In this document: positions 44,352 to 53,502 of the stretch, piece by piece
Layout: each line of letters opens with the position of its first letter
How positions within the stretch are numbered: the stretch's first letter is position 1
From: Bog-473 sp963704355
Lineage (GTDB): Bacteria; Actinomycetota; Acidimicrobiia; Acidimicrobiales; RAAP-2
Assembly: GCA_963704355.1 (NCBI GenBank)
Contig: OY969891.1
Location: forward strand, 1 to 64,000
Direction: 5' to 3'
DNA length: 64,000 nt
Made by a program: the position numbers and the translations under genes
The notes under the pieces: model-generated
The model's input: the letters and a program-made list of their open reading frames with translations, nothing else
What the model was told of the DNA's origin: nothing
The model's database searches: none

Positions 44352-44909
44352 ATGGCTCGTCCACGCGGCTTTGACCGAGACCAAGCGCTCGAAACAGCGA
44401 TGCGACTCTTCTGGGAGCGCGGCTACGAGGACACGTCGATCAGCGACCTCACGACAGCCATGAGCATCGCCTCACCGAGTCTGTACGCCGCCTTCGGCGA
44501 CAAGCAGCGGCTCTTCGACGAAGCGGTAGAGCGCTACGCGACGGGGCCTGGAGCTGTGGTCGCCACCGCGCTGGCTGAGCCCACAGCCCGCGAGGCCATG
44601 GAGCGGTCGCTCTGCGACGCGGCGCGCCTTTATGCCGCAGCCGACCGTCCGCCCGGCTGCCTGATCGTGAACGAGCCCCGCCTTGCGGAGCGTCGAGGCG
44701 CGTCCGACGCCGCCATCCTCGCTCGTCTGAAGCGTGGTGTAGCTGAGGGCGATGTGCCGGCCGACGCCGACGTCGAGGCGCTTGCCGCCTACGTGTGCGC
44801 CGTGATCACTGGCATGTCGGCGAGAGCCCGCGCAGGTGCCAGCACAGAAGAACTGGCGGCCGTCGCCCGGATCGCCATTCGCGCTTTGCCAATCGACGAT
44901 TCCAGCTGA
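44352..44909 (+). CDS. TetR/AcrR family regulator
   Basis: 185 residues. MARPRGFDRDQALETAMRLFWERGYEDTSISDLTTAMSIASPSLYAAFGDKQRLFDEAVERY is the HTH of the AcrR-type subfamily that regulates reductases such as YxaF/LmrA. The ligand domain contains PPGCLIVNEPRLAERRG, a segment typical of this subfamily (GCL..n). Translation starts about 10 bases after the -10 element. It probably represses the LLM-SDR-MDR operon and itself via the TTCTGTA palindrome. Confidence 0.88.
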   Translation: MARPRGFDRDQALETAMRLFWERGYEDTSISDLTTAMSIASPSLYAAFGDKQRLFDEAVERYATGPGAVVATALAEPTAREAMERSLCDAARLYAAADRPPGCLIVNEPRLAERRGASDAAILARLKRGVAEGDVPADADVEALAAYVCAVITGMSARARAGASTEELAAVARIAIRALPIDDSS

Positions 44910-44929
44910 TCCGTCACGATGCCGCCTCG

Positions 44930-45140
44930 GCCTGCGGGCGCTCCGGCGCAGCAGTGACCCAATCGGGCTGAGGCCACAGCCGTTCCATGACGGACAAGTG
45001 TGACGTCTCGACGGGAGGTACCCGCCGCGGCAGGGTCGAACATGACCTGTCGCTCGCCCAGGAACGTGATCCACGCGAAGCGGGAACGAGCACCATTCGC
45101 TGCGCATTACGAGAGCCTGCCGATCGGACCTGCATACCGA
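44930..45140. repeat. Dispersed module, isolated left part
   Basis: GAACATGACCTGTCGCTCGC, AGGAACGTGATCC, CATTCGCTGCGCATTACGAG and CTGCCGATCGGACCT match the left parts of copies B and D. The minus-strand reading contains a stop where copies B and D have a Gln (SQCAA). No tandem repeat, stem or tRNA-like end follows, so only the left part is present here. 45141-45362 has no gene. Confidence 0.6.
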
Positions 45141-45362
45141 TCCGAGGGCACAGGCGCGCTCGACCAGCGATTTCGCGTTCGGCGGAGTGGGCGAAGATGC
45201 CGTTTCTCGGCCTTTCTCGAGACCTACTCACCCTTGAGTCTGCAGCCCTATGCAGGGTGGCGCCGCGCACGCGCTCCTGACGCTGCGGTTTCGTGGTGGA
45301 GTCTTCGGTCGGCGTGTCGCTGCATGGGGCTGCCCAGTGCATGCCCTATGCCCGTGCCCTGA

Positions 45363-48125
45363 TCAAGCAGGCGCCTGCGAGCGCAGGACCTCGCCAAGCT
45401 GGCGTCGAGACGTGACGTCCAACTTCCGGAAAACCTTTCGCAAGTGATAGTCGACGGTCGCCGAACTAATGAAGAGCTGTGCGGCAATTTCAGGGTTCGT
45501 CAGCCGTTCCGAGGCCAACTGCGCAACTCGGCGTTCTTGGGGAGTCAAGTCGGCACGCCTTTCGACAGTTCGCGATCGAGCCCTCTCTCCTGTGGCAAGA
45601 AGTTCTGCTTGCGCGCGCTTTGCGAAGTCTTTTGCGCCCATCGCTACAAAGAACTCGTGAGCGTGCCGCAAGTGCTTCCGGGCATCTAATCGCCGATTCT
45701 CTCGTCTAAGCCACTCTCCGTAGAGAAGATTGGCATAGGCGAGATCTCGCGGAACCAGTGTTTCGGCGAGATACCCAAGGGCGGACTCAAAGAACGCTTC
45801 GGCTTCGGATCCGCTCGACACCAGGGCTCTCGATTGAGCCAAGAGACCGAGAGCCCAGGGAGTCCTGCTTGCTTCAGCGCGCACGGCGAGTCGCTCCAGG
45901 AGGGACTCGGCGAGCTCCGGTTCTCCGGAACGGATGGCCGCCTCAACGGCGAGTGGAAGCGTTTGCGATGTCCAACCGAGTGGGCTACTCGTATGGACAC
46001 AGGCGGTCGCCTCAAGAGCCTCCCTATACCGACCGGCGCCTAGATGCAGGACCGCAAGAGCGCGGTAGCCCAGCATTACGGCAACGCCGGAACCGACTGC
46101 CGACATGAAATCGATAAGTATTGACGCGGATTGCTTTGTCGACTCCTCGTCTCCCGCCCAGGCCGAGATTTCGGCGCTCGTGGGTCCGAAGTGCACAGCG
46201 GGCAGGCCGATCGCTGCCGCAACGTCCAGTGTTTCGTCAAATCGTGCAGTCGCTGATTGCAGATCACCTGCGCGTAGGTCGAGTTCGGCCATTCCGACCA
46301 GGTTGAAGAGCAGTACAAGAAGCGCACCATTCTCCCGAGCTGACTTATCAGTCCGCTCAGCCCAGGCTTTGTAGGCCCGATCATCGAGGCGCTCATTCGC
46401 GGTAATGAGACAGAATACAAACCACCGAGCGATCTGGTCATGCGAGACCTCTCCCTGCGTGAAAGCAAGCGCCGCTTGTCGATAGTCTTCGAATGCGGCC
46501 TGCGGACCGTCCGTGAACAAAAGGGCAGTCCCATCAAGAAGATGATCCTCGAGACTGGCGGGGAAAGCATTCTCACGGCGAGTCATCTGGACGGTCTCGG
46601 CAATCTCGTGAGCCTGAAGACCCTGGGTAAGGTGCAAAGAGATTCCATAACCTGCAAATGCTTCCAGCAGAGTCTCCCGAGCCCGTCCGAGGTTCCTGCT
46701 GTCCTTGAATAGGCGCGCCGCTGCAAGGAGCTGCCGTGCTGCTTCAGCTGGCTGCGAATTGCGAATGCTGAGTTGGCCACGTAGCTGCTCGGCTTCCGCA
46801 ACGGTAAGTGGCTCCGAGATGTGCGATTGTGCTTGGTCCAGGAGAGCGTTCGCCTGGTTGTGGTCGCCAGCATTCATGGCGGCTTCTGCGGCGCGCACCA
46901 GTCGCTTTGCTCTCAGTTCAAGAGAATCTGTCAGTTCACTGGCCTGCACCAACAAGGCGCATTCTGCTGTGTAGCCTCCACGCGCCTTCGCAATCTGCGA
47001 TGTCTCCTCGAGTTCCGAGGCCAGCACAGAATCGGGACCTGTCGTTCCCAGGACGACATGGCGGGCCCACCGATCGGGGTAAGTCGCTTTTGAAATCAGG
47101 CTTGCGTACGTACGATGAACAGTGACTCGAATGTCCGGGTCGGCGCTCACGTAGCTTGCCGAGCGAATCAGTGGATGACGAAATCTGACGACCGGTCCAG
47201 GAAGAATGAACTGGCGACGTTCGGTCTCTGCCTCCGCCTCCCTGGTACAGCCCAGACGGTTGGCTACTGCACGCACAAGTGCTCGATCACCCGAAGTATC
47301 CGCCGCCGCCGCGAGGAGAAACAGCTGACCATCGTAAGAAAGCGATGCAACTTCTTGGTTGAAGTGGTTTTCCAGCTGCCGCGTCACGGCAACTGGTTTG
47401 TCCAGCAAGCCAGCGAAGGCTGACCGAGATTCAGTCAGCGTTGACCCCATTTCCCACAGGGCGAGCGGACATCCGTTGGTCTCAGCGGCGATATCTTTCG
47501 CAAGCTGCGCGGGAACGGGGCGATCGGCTGCGATGTTGAGAATTTCAGAGACGGCATCGTCTGGTAGCCCAGAGACCTCAAGCGAGGGCAGGCCAGCCAA
47601 GTCGGACGGAACATCCAAATAGGTCCTAAGCCCGAAAAGGAGAACGATTCCCTCAGCGCGCAGACGACGGCCGACAAACGCCAAAGTTTGGAGCGATTCG
47701 ACGTCGATCCACTGACCGTCGTCCACGATGCAGAGGAGGCCCGATCGGCCGCTCTCCGAGGAAAGAAGGTTCAGAGCGGCTAAGGCGACCATGAATCGGT
47801 CGGGCGTTGGTGCGTCAACGAGCCCAAAAGCCGATTCGAGGGCCGTTCGCTGGGGTGAGGGTAGCCGATCGATTTCATGAAGGAAAGGAACAGCAAGTCG
47901 GTGGAGCGCCGCAAAGCCAAAGGAGCTCTCCGTCTCCACGCCAGAGATTCGTGCCACGGACAAGTCGCTCGTTCTGGTCGCATATTCGAGCATTGCGGTC
48001 TTTCCCATACCGGCGTCGCCGTAGATGACTAGGGCCCCACTTCGCCCTTCGAGAGCCCCGTTAAGAAGGTCGTCAAGGACACTCCGCTCTCGTGTGCGAT
48101 CTAGGAACACGGTGCTCGTATCCAC
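45363..48125 (-). CDS. LAL-type (large ATP-binding) LuxR-family regulator
   Basis: 920 residues. Walker A in VIYGDAGMGKTAMLEYATRT (residues 34-53) and Walker B-like LLCIVDDGQWIDVESLQTL belong to the N-terminal AAA/STAND ATPase. A long helical TPR-like middle (AAEAAMNAGDHNQANALLDQAQ, and so on) follows. The C-terminal LuxR HTH is LTPQERRVAQLASERLTNPEIAAQLFISSATVDYHLRKVFRKLDVTSRRQL. LAL regulators are MalT-like activators that respond to small molecules or protein partners. No linked operon is obvious; nearest genes are the TetR block and the IS1380. Confidence 0.9.
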   Translation of the reverse strand: MDTSTVFLDRTRERSVLDDLLNGALEGRSGALVIYGDAGMGKTAMLEYATRTSDLSVARISGVETESSFGFAALHRLAVPFLHEIDRLPSPQRTALESAFGLVDAPTPDRFMVALAALNLLSSESGRSGLLCIVDDGQWIDVESLQTLAFVGRRLRAEGIVLLFGLRTYLDVPSDLAGLPSLEVSGLPDDAVSEILNIAADRPVPAQLAKDIAAETNGCPLALWEMGSTLTESRSAFAGLLDKPVAVTRQLENHFNQEVASLSYDGQLFLLAAAADTSGDRALVRAVANRLGCTREAEAETERRQFILPGPVVRFRHPLIRSASYVSADPDIRVTVHRTYASLISKATYPDRWARHVVLGTTGPDSVLASELEETSQIAKARGGYTAECALLVQASELTDSLELRAKRLVRAAEAAMNAGDHNQANALLDQAQSHISEPLTVAEAEQLRGQLSIRNSQPAEAARQLLAAARLFKDSRNLGRARETLLEAFAGYGISLHLTQGLQAHEIAETVQMTRRENAFPASLEDHLLDGTALLFTDGPQAAFEDYRQAALAFTQGEVSHDQIARWFVFCLITANERLDDRAYKAWAERTDKSARENGALLVLLFNLVGMAELDLRAGDLQSATARFDETLDVAAAIGLPAVHFGPTSAEISAWAGDEESTKQSASILIDFMSAVGSGVAVMLGYRALAVLHLGAGRYREALEATACVHTSSPLGWTSQTLPLAVEAAIRSGEPELAESLLERLAVRAEASRTPWALGLLAQSRALVSSGSEAEAFFESALGYLAETLVPRDLAYANLLYGEWLRRENRRLDARKHLRHAHEFFVAMGAKDFAKRAQAELLATGERARSRTVERRADLTPQERRVAQLASERLTNPEIAAQLFISSATVDYHLRKVFRKLDVTSRRQLGEVLRSQAPA

Positions 48126-48277
48126 GGTCTACCCCGGTGGAGCTGAAGATCAGGTCGGGCCTCGGCTGAGGCCGTCACCCCTGGTGAAATCCCCGATCCT
48201 ACTGAACTGACCGTAAATCGAAAAGCGGATATTTTGATTCCTAGGACGGTCAGTGGCTCACGCCACAGTGCCCTTAG

Positions 48278-49941
48278 CCTCGATAATTCGTCCGGCTTCT
48301 GAACACGCGGTGTGCGCGTCCGCGTAAAAAGCCCTCCCGCCTGGAAGAATGTTTGTCGCTGAACACACATCCTCACCAGAACCGGAGGGCTCCTTGAAAG
48401 TGCACAGTACTCGCTCTGTCCGTCGCGCCAAAGTGATACCCGACGGCAAGAACCTCGTGTCCCATGCCGGTGCCGCCCTGTTGGCCGAACTGGCCGATCG
48501 CGCTGGGTTGACCGAGGCGATGTCGGAGGCCATGGCCGAGTGCGGGATCAACTGGCACACCCATGATCCTGGTGTCGTCCTCACCCACCTGGCCATCGCG
48601 ATCGCCGATGGCGCGGACTGCCTGGCCGACATCGCGGCGCTCAAAGAACAAGAGGAGCTCTTCGGCCCGGTGGCCTCTGTGGCCACGGCCTGGCGGACCG
48701 TGCACAAGACGGCTTCGGTCGAACTGCGGGCCATCCCAGTGGCCATCGCCAGCGCCCGGGCGCGCGTCTGGGCGGCGCAGCCACCGGTCGGCCCGATGAT
48801 CTGGGACTTCGACTCCACCTTGCTCGACGTGCACGCCGAGAAAGAGGACGCCGCCGCCACGTATAAGCGCGGCTTCGGGTTCAACCCCTTGGGTGCGTGG
48901 TGCGACAACACCAAAGAGCCTCTGGGCGCGATCTTGCGCCCGGGCAACGCCGCCCCGGGGGACACCGACGACCACCTCGAGCTGCTCGAGCAGGTGGTGC
49001 GCTCCGTGCCGCCCGAGTACGCACTCGGCCACGAAGAAGGTGACGACCCCGCCTTGGTCGTTCATCCCATCTTGGTCCGGGCCGACTCAGCCGGGGCCTC
49101 GCATCGCTTCGTCCAATCGCTCACCGATGCCAACTTCGACTACTCGATTGGCTTTCCTATCAGGGGTTCTGTGCGTGACGCCCTCCTGCTCGCCCAAGAA
49201 GAGGACTGGGTGGCCGCCACAGAGCTCGACGGGGGGATCCGTGACGGTGCCGAGGTGATCGAGCTGACCGAGATCATCGAGCTCAAGGGATGGCCGGCCG
49301 ACATGCGAATGATCTGTCGGCGTGAACGCCCGCACCCGGGCGCCCAGCTCTCGCTCTTCGACACCCATGCTGGTTGGCGCCACACCTGCTTCATTACCAA
49401 CACCAAAGGTGACGACATCGCCGCTTTGGAGTTGCGCCACCGCGGCCACGCCCGCGTCGAGGACCGGGTGCGGTGTTGGAAGGCGTGTGGACTGGCCAAC
49501 CTGCCCTTCGACGGCTTTTGCGCCAACGAGGCCTGGGTGGCGGTCTCGCTCATCGCCGGGTCACTCCTGGCCTGGAGCCAGATGACATGTTTCGACGGCG
49601 CGCTGGCCAAGGCCGAGCCCAAGACGATTCGCTACCGCGTCCTGCATGTAGCCGCCGTGCTCGCTCACCGCGGCCGTGACCTCATCGTGCATCTCGACGA
49701 GACCTGGCCCTGGGCCAGCGAGCTGGCCGCCGCCTTCACCCGCCTACGCGCCGCCTTTCCATAGCGCATTGGGTCCCGGCGCCCGACCCCGAAGCGATTC
49801 CGCAGGGCGTGACATCACGAGACTGAACCGAGGGACCCTGACCCTTCACGCCCCGGCGACGCTCAGAGGCCAATCAGCGATTCTCCGCCTCCATCGACCG
49901 AATCAGCATCGTCGGGCCTGAGGTCGGATGAATGATCGAGG
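48278..49941 (+). mobile_element. IS1380-family insertion sequence, complete
   Basis: 1664 bases. Left end CCTCGATAATTCGTCCGGC and right end, read inward, CCTCGATCATTCATCCGAC are imperfect inverted repeats. TTAG at 48274-48277 and 49942-49945 is a 4-bp target duplication, the size usual for IS1380. One transposase gene fills it. The insertion lies about 150 bases upstream of the LuxR/LAL start and could alter its promoter. Confidence 0.9.
48349..49764 (+). CDS. IS1380-family transposase
   Basis: 471 residues from ATG 48349; a TTG at 48394 behind GGAGGG is an alternative start nearer the conserved region. LVSHAGAALLAELADRAGLTEAMSEAM and VLTHLAIAIADGADCLADIAAL start the family pattern. IWDFDSTLLDVHAEKEDAAATYKRGFGFNPLGAWCDNTKEPLGAILRPGNA contains the first DDE acidic residue and the K.GFG.HP-like block. 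VVHPILVRADSAGASHRFVQSL gives the second (RADSA), and the end has ANEAWVAVSLIAGSLLAW. It appears intact and functional. Confidence 0.92.
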   Translation: MFVAEHTSSPEPEGSLKVHSTRSVRRAKVIPDGKNLVSHAGAALLAELADRAGLTEAMSEAMAECGINWHTHDPGVVLTHLAIAIADGADCLADIAALKEQEELFGPVASVATAWRTVHKTASVELRAIPVAIASARARVWAAQPPVGPMIWDFDSTLLDVHAEKEDAAATYKRGFGFNPLGAWCDNTKEPLGAILRPGNAAPGDTDDHLELLEQVVRSVPPEYALGHEEGDDPALVVHPILVRADSAGASHRFVQSLTDANFDYSIGFPIRGSVRDALLLAQEEDWVAATELDGGIRDGAEVIELTEIIELKGWPADMRMICRRERPHPGAQLSLFDTHAGWRHTCFITNTKGDDIAALELRHRGHARVEDRVRCWKACGLANLPFDGFCANEAWVAVSLIAGSLLAWSQMTCFDGALAKAEPKTIRYRVLHVAAVLAHRGRDLIVHLDETWPWASELAAAFTRLRAAFP

Positions 49942-49945
49942 TTAG

Positions 49946-50259
49946 GCCAACTGGGATACGACGCCCGTTGGCCGCTCGCTGCGGTCGACGCGAGTGGCTC
50001 CCGACGCGAGCGAGCTGACCTAGGTTCTTGCGGGTCGACTCAGGGCAGATCGGCGATGCCAAAGGTACGAGATCGGTAGGAGTTCGTCCGCGGTCGCTCT
50101 CGCTAGTCCGGCCGAAGTCTCGGAAATCGCCGTGGCAAATGGTGGAGAGGATCCGAACCGCTTATGGCCCGCGGCGCAGTCAGCGGGACACCCCGATTGA
50201 TTTCGCGTCACGGATAGGACTCGAGAGAGCTGACGTGATGACCGTCGTGCATCTCCGGA
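49946..50259. other. Gap right of IS1380
   Basis: No gene supported; only short open frames. Confidence 0.35.
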
Positions 50260-51852
50260 CTATCGGGAATCCTGGACTGCGGCAGTTGAAGGAATCATCG
50301 CCGTCGGTTGCACTACTTCTCCGCCTTGTTCTCTTGGCGCCACGACCTCCTGCTGCACACCGCGCCGGAGTCCAAGGAACGAAACCAGCGTGGCAGCAGC
50401 CATGACCCCGGCCATGACCAGGAGCACCGAGCGGGTGGCGTAGGCAAAGTCGAGCCGGATGAAGTGGGGGATCGCGGTGGTCGCCCCACCGGCTTGGGAT
50501 TCGGCGATGCGGCGCGCTTCTGCCACGGCTTGTCGCTGAGGCAAACCCTTGGCGAGGAGGGAACTGGTCACCCGTGAGCGCAGCTCGGAGACCAGGATCG
50601 TGCCCAGAATAGCTAGGCCGAGGCTGGCCGCATAGTTCCTGACCGTCTGGGTGATTCCCGTGGCCTCGCCATAGGAAAGTCGACCAGCACGGTTGACCGC
50701 GTCGGTGCTGGCGGGCGTCAACATTAGGCCCATGCCCGCCCCGGAGAGGACGATGAACCAGATCTGCGAACCCAAATGGAGCTCGGTGAGGCGGCCGGCC
50801 CAGAGATAGAACCCTACGGCCGCGATGGCACACCCGAGTACCACCGGCCGCCGGGCGCCGATGCGGTCGAGCATCCGTCCTCCGATCTGGGAGGCCCCGG
50901 CGAACCCGAGAAAGAAGTACAAGATGTAGAGTCCGGTCTGGGAGGCCGACTCACCGAGCGCGATCTCTGCATATTCGCTGGCAAAGAAGAAGAGCGGAAC
51001 GAAGGCCAGCATGGCGATGCCGAGCACGAGGTTCTCCACACGGAAAGCACGGATCCGGAAGATCCGCACCTCCATAAGCGGCGACGGCGTACGCAGCTCG
51101 ACGAAGTAGAACACGATGAGCAGGATCACGCCCGCGGCTATGCAGGTCCCGGTGGCCTTGTTGCCCCAGCCCCAGATGGACGACTGTTGGAAGCCCAGGA
51201 CACTCAAGCCGACCCCGCTCACGATGAGGACCAGACCTCGATAGTCAATCTTCGCCCTTTGGTACGAAGTCTCCGGTTTGGAGATCGCGATGAGGAGCAG
51301 AGCGATGAGGGCGACGGGGATGTTGACCCAGAAGATGGCCCGCCAGGTCCACTGGGTGAGGTAGCCGCCGAGGATAGGCCCGATGGCGGTCAGGCCGCCG
51401 GCGATGCCGAAGAACAGGGCCAGAGCCCTACCCCGTTGATGCAGGTCAAATGTCTGGACCACGATGGCCAGCGCGGCCGGGAACATGAACGCGCCGCCGA
51501 TGCCCTGGGTGAGTCGGAATATGACGATCCAGGCCTCCGCCGCCCCACCGGCGGGAGTCAGACCGCAAAGCGCTGAGGACCCGGCGAACACGATGACACC
51601 GAGCACCACCATCTTCTTGTGGCCGACGGTGTCAGCCAGCCGCCCCCCAAACGCGAAGAACGAGGCCAAAGACAGCAGATAGGCATTGATAGCCCACTGC
51701 ATACCCGTGCTCGAGAGCCCGAGCTCTCGCTGGATCTGGGGAGCCGCGATGGCGACAATCGTCTGATCAATGAACGTCATCGAAACGGCGAAAATCATGG
51801 CGGCGAGGACCAGGTTCCTCGACCGACCAACCCCTGTATTGGTTACCATCAT
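50260..51852 (-). CDS. DHA2-family MFS exporter coupled to DUF302
   Basis: 530 residues, about 14 TM segments. MIFAVSMTFIDQTIVAIAAPQIQRELGLSSTGMQWAINAYLLSLASFFAFGGRLADTVGHKKMVVLGV carries the D.TIV..A.P and GRLAD..G.KK motifs. GIAGGLTAIGPILGGYLTQWTWRAIFWVNIPVALI is DHA2 motif C. The start overlaps the DUF302 stop (ATGA), so the two are co-translated. Expected to export a drug or metabolite. Confidence 0.87.
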   Translation of the reverse strand: MMVTNTGVGRSRNLVLAAMIFAVSMTFIDQTIVAIAAPQIQRELGLSSTGMQWAINAYLLSLASFFAFGGRLADTVGHKKMVVLGVIVFAGSSALCGLTPAGGAAEAWIVIFRLTQGIGGAFMFPAALAIVVQTFDLHQRGRALALFFGIAGGLTAIGPILGGYLTQWTWRAIFWVNIPVALIALLLIAISKPETSYQRAKIDYRGLVLIVSGVGLSVLGFQQSSIWGWGNKATGTCIAAGVILLIVFYFVELRTPSPLMEVRIFRIRAFRVENLVLGIAMLAFVPLFFFASEYAEIALGESASQTGLYILYFFLGFAGASQIGGRMLDRIGARRPVVLGCAIAAVGFYLWAGRLTELHLGSQIWFIVLSGAGMGLMLTPASTDAVNRAGRLSYGEATGITQTVRNYAASLGLAILGTILVSELRSRVTSSLLAKGLPQRQAVAEARRIAESQAGGATTAIPHFIRLDFAYATRSVLLVMAGVMAAATLVSFLGLRRGVQQEVVAPREQGGEVVQPTAMIPSTAAVQDSR

Positions 51853-52286
51853 GACGCCACCGTCGCGCTCGTCGCGCAGGTGTCGTAGAAGATGACGGCG
51901 TCGGTCAGCGACTCGATTCCCTCGAGCACGTGGGCCAGATCGACGCTGAGGCCATAACGCTCAGCCAGTGCTCCTGGAGTCGTGTAACTCACTCTGGTGC
52001 GGCCCTCGTCTTCCCAGATGAGGACCTTGAGAGGGAGTTCGAGCGCCATAAGGGGGGCTGCCTTCATCACCGGCGTACCGGCTTCGGGCTTGCCAAAGAT
52101 GATGACACTGGTTTCGGGTAGCTCCAACCCGGCTTCGTGAGCCGTATCGGAGTGGTTGATGACCGCGAACACCTTCATGTACTTGGCGGCGATCACAGCA
52201 TTGAAGCGCGCCAACGTTTCGGCCACCGAATAGGGGCTCGACTTGGTCATCACTTGCGAGGCGTCGGTCACTCTCATGTTTCGCAC
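51849..52286 (-). CDS. DUF302 family protein (3 of 4)
   Basis: 145 residues from GTG 52286, after GGAGGGAGAAG (an ATG at 52277 is the alternative). SSPYSVAETLARFNAVIAAKYMKVFAVINHSDTAHEAGLELPETSVIIFGKPEAGTPVMKAAPLMALELPLKVLIWEDEGRTRVSYTTP is a canonical DUF302 domain (IFG.P..GTP.M..aP..alelPLk.LiwEd). It is nearer to typical DUF302 than the 22 and 30 kb members and closely related to 52654-53079. Coupled to the downstream MFS gene. Confidence 0.88.
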   Translation of the reverse strand: MRNMRVTDASQVMTKSSPYSVAETLARFNAVIAAKYMKVFAVINHSDTAHEAGLELPETSVIIFGKPEAGTPVMKAAPLMALELPLKVLIWEDEGRTRVSYTTPGALAERYGLSVDLAHVLEGIESLTDAVIFYDTCATSATVAS

Positions 52287-52653
52287 GGGCTTCTCCCTCC
52301 AGTCCATCGCTCCGATGATGACGATCGCCGCCGGTGCTCGCCTCCTGGGTTCCGCGTAGTCCTGACGTCTTCACTCCTCAAGCGGTCAGCTTGAGGCCCG
52401 TAGAAACCGGCACGGCATGACGCGGTGGGGATAGTCGGAGTAGTTCGTGGTTCACTGCATCAGGAAAAGGCCAGGTCAAGCCCTTTCTCTGGATAACGCT
52501 GAGTGGCCTTGCATCCCGGCATGGGAGTTCGCGCCATGCACGCTCTGAGGACTACGCGAATCGATGGATGCGAAGCATTTTGCAGTGTTGCAACATGAGA
52601 CAAAGGGCAGTTGGAGGTCGTACCAATGGCTCTCGCAACGGATGAGGATTCCA
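52287..52653. other. Divergent promoter region between two DUF302 genes
   Basis: No gene. AGGCCAGGTCAAG at 52469-52481 equals the sequence following the tRNA-like end in copy C, but nothing else of the module is visible, so it may be chance. Confidence 0.35.
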
Positions 52654-53079
52654 ATGACCCACCTTCCATTCACGCTTTCAAGGGACTTGGTACTGGCCGA
52701 TGGCATCCGTCATCGACGTAGTTTGTATTCAGTCGATGAAACCCTGGATCGGTTGAGCGAGGCCATCGAAGCGGTTGGAGCCAAGATATTCACGGTAATT
52801 GACCAAGGTGCTGAGGCAGAGGACGTGATGTTGCGGCTACGTGACACTGTGCTCATGATCTTCGGTGACCCAGCCCTCGGTACCCAGGTCATGCACGCTG
52901 CTCCGCTCAGCGCCCTCGATCTCCCGCTGAAGATCCTCATTTGGGTTGACGATCATGGCGACGTGTGGATGTCATACCTTGCCGCCGAATGGTTGGTACA
53001 GCGATACGAACTCCCTTCAGAGTTGATGCAGCTCCTTTTGGCGCCGGAAGTCTTGACTAGTCGCGTGGCGTCTGAATGA
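52654..53079 (+). CDS. DUF302 family protein (4 of 4)
   Basis: 141 residues; ATG 52654 follows GAGGA by five bases. RRSLYSVDETLDRLSEAIEAVGAKIFTVIDQGAEAEDVMLRLRDTVLMIFGDPALGTQVMHAAPLSALDLPLKILIWVDDHGDVWMSYLAAEWLVQRYELP is a full DUF302 domain. Divergent from the DUF302-MFS operon, followed 420 bases later by an alpha/beta hydrolase: the third DUF302/hydrolase neighbourhood in this window. Confidence 0.88.
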   Translation: MTHLPFTLSRDLVLADGIRHRRSLYSVDETLDRLSEAIEAVGAKIFTVIDQGAEAEDVMLRLRDTVLMIFGDPALGTQVMHAAPLSALDLPLKILIWVDDHGDVWMSYLAAEWLVQRYELPSELMQLLLAPEVLTSRVASE

Positions 53080-53502
53080 AGAGCGCCCGACCTCGCTGGT
53101 GACCCCCAGGCGGAGGAGGGTAAGGCGCAACAATGCGAGCTCGATCCTCGGTGAGGGCGGCCCGGTCGTCGTTTCACCTACGCCACCGAGCGAACGTTTC
53201 TGGCAGGCTCGCACACCGACGCATTGATTGCTAGGGGTGTCGCCTCCAATCTTCCAAGCTCGACGTGACGTGGAGGAAAATATTGCTTGGAGTCCTCGCC
53301 TGTAGGTCTGATTGTTCGTGGTCGTTGAAAGCCTGCGCCATGGTGAGGGATCAGCCGCGTCACATCAACTGCTGTACTGCTCTGGTGCTCACCCTCGTTG
53401 GGGTACCGAGCCGTGGAACTACGCGGAGTTCGTGGTGCGAGCGTGCCGTCCGTTGCTCACAATGAACGCAAGTCAGAACGACTACATGCGAAAGAGGAGG
53501 AT
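53080..53502. other. Intergenic region upstream of the chloroperoxidase-like gene
   Basis: About 420 bases without a supported gene; short frames have no family resemblance. The hydrolase ribosome-binding site is at its right end. Confidence 0.4.

Noticed and set aside
49946..50259. Small genes right of IS1380
   Set aside because: Only short frames without ribosome-binding sites or resemblance to families.
52469..52481. Further module copy
   Set aside because: Only 13 bases match the segment after the tRNA-like end, and no other module part is present.
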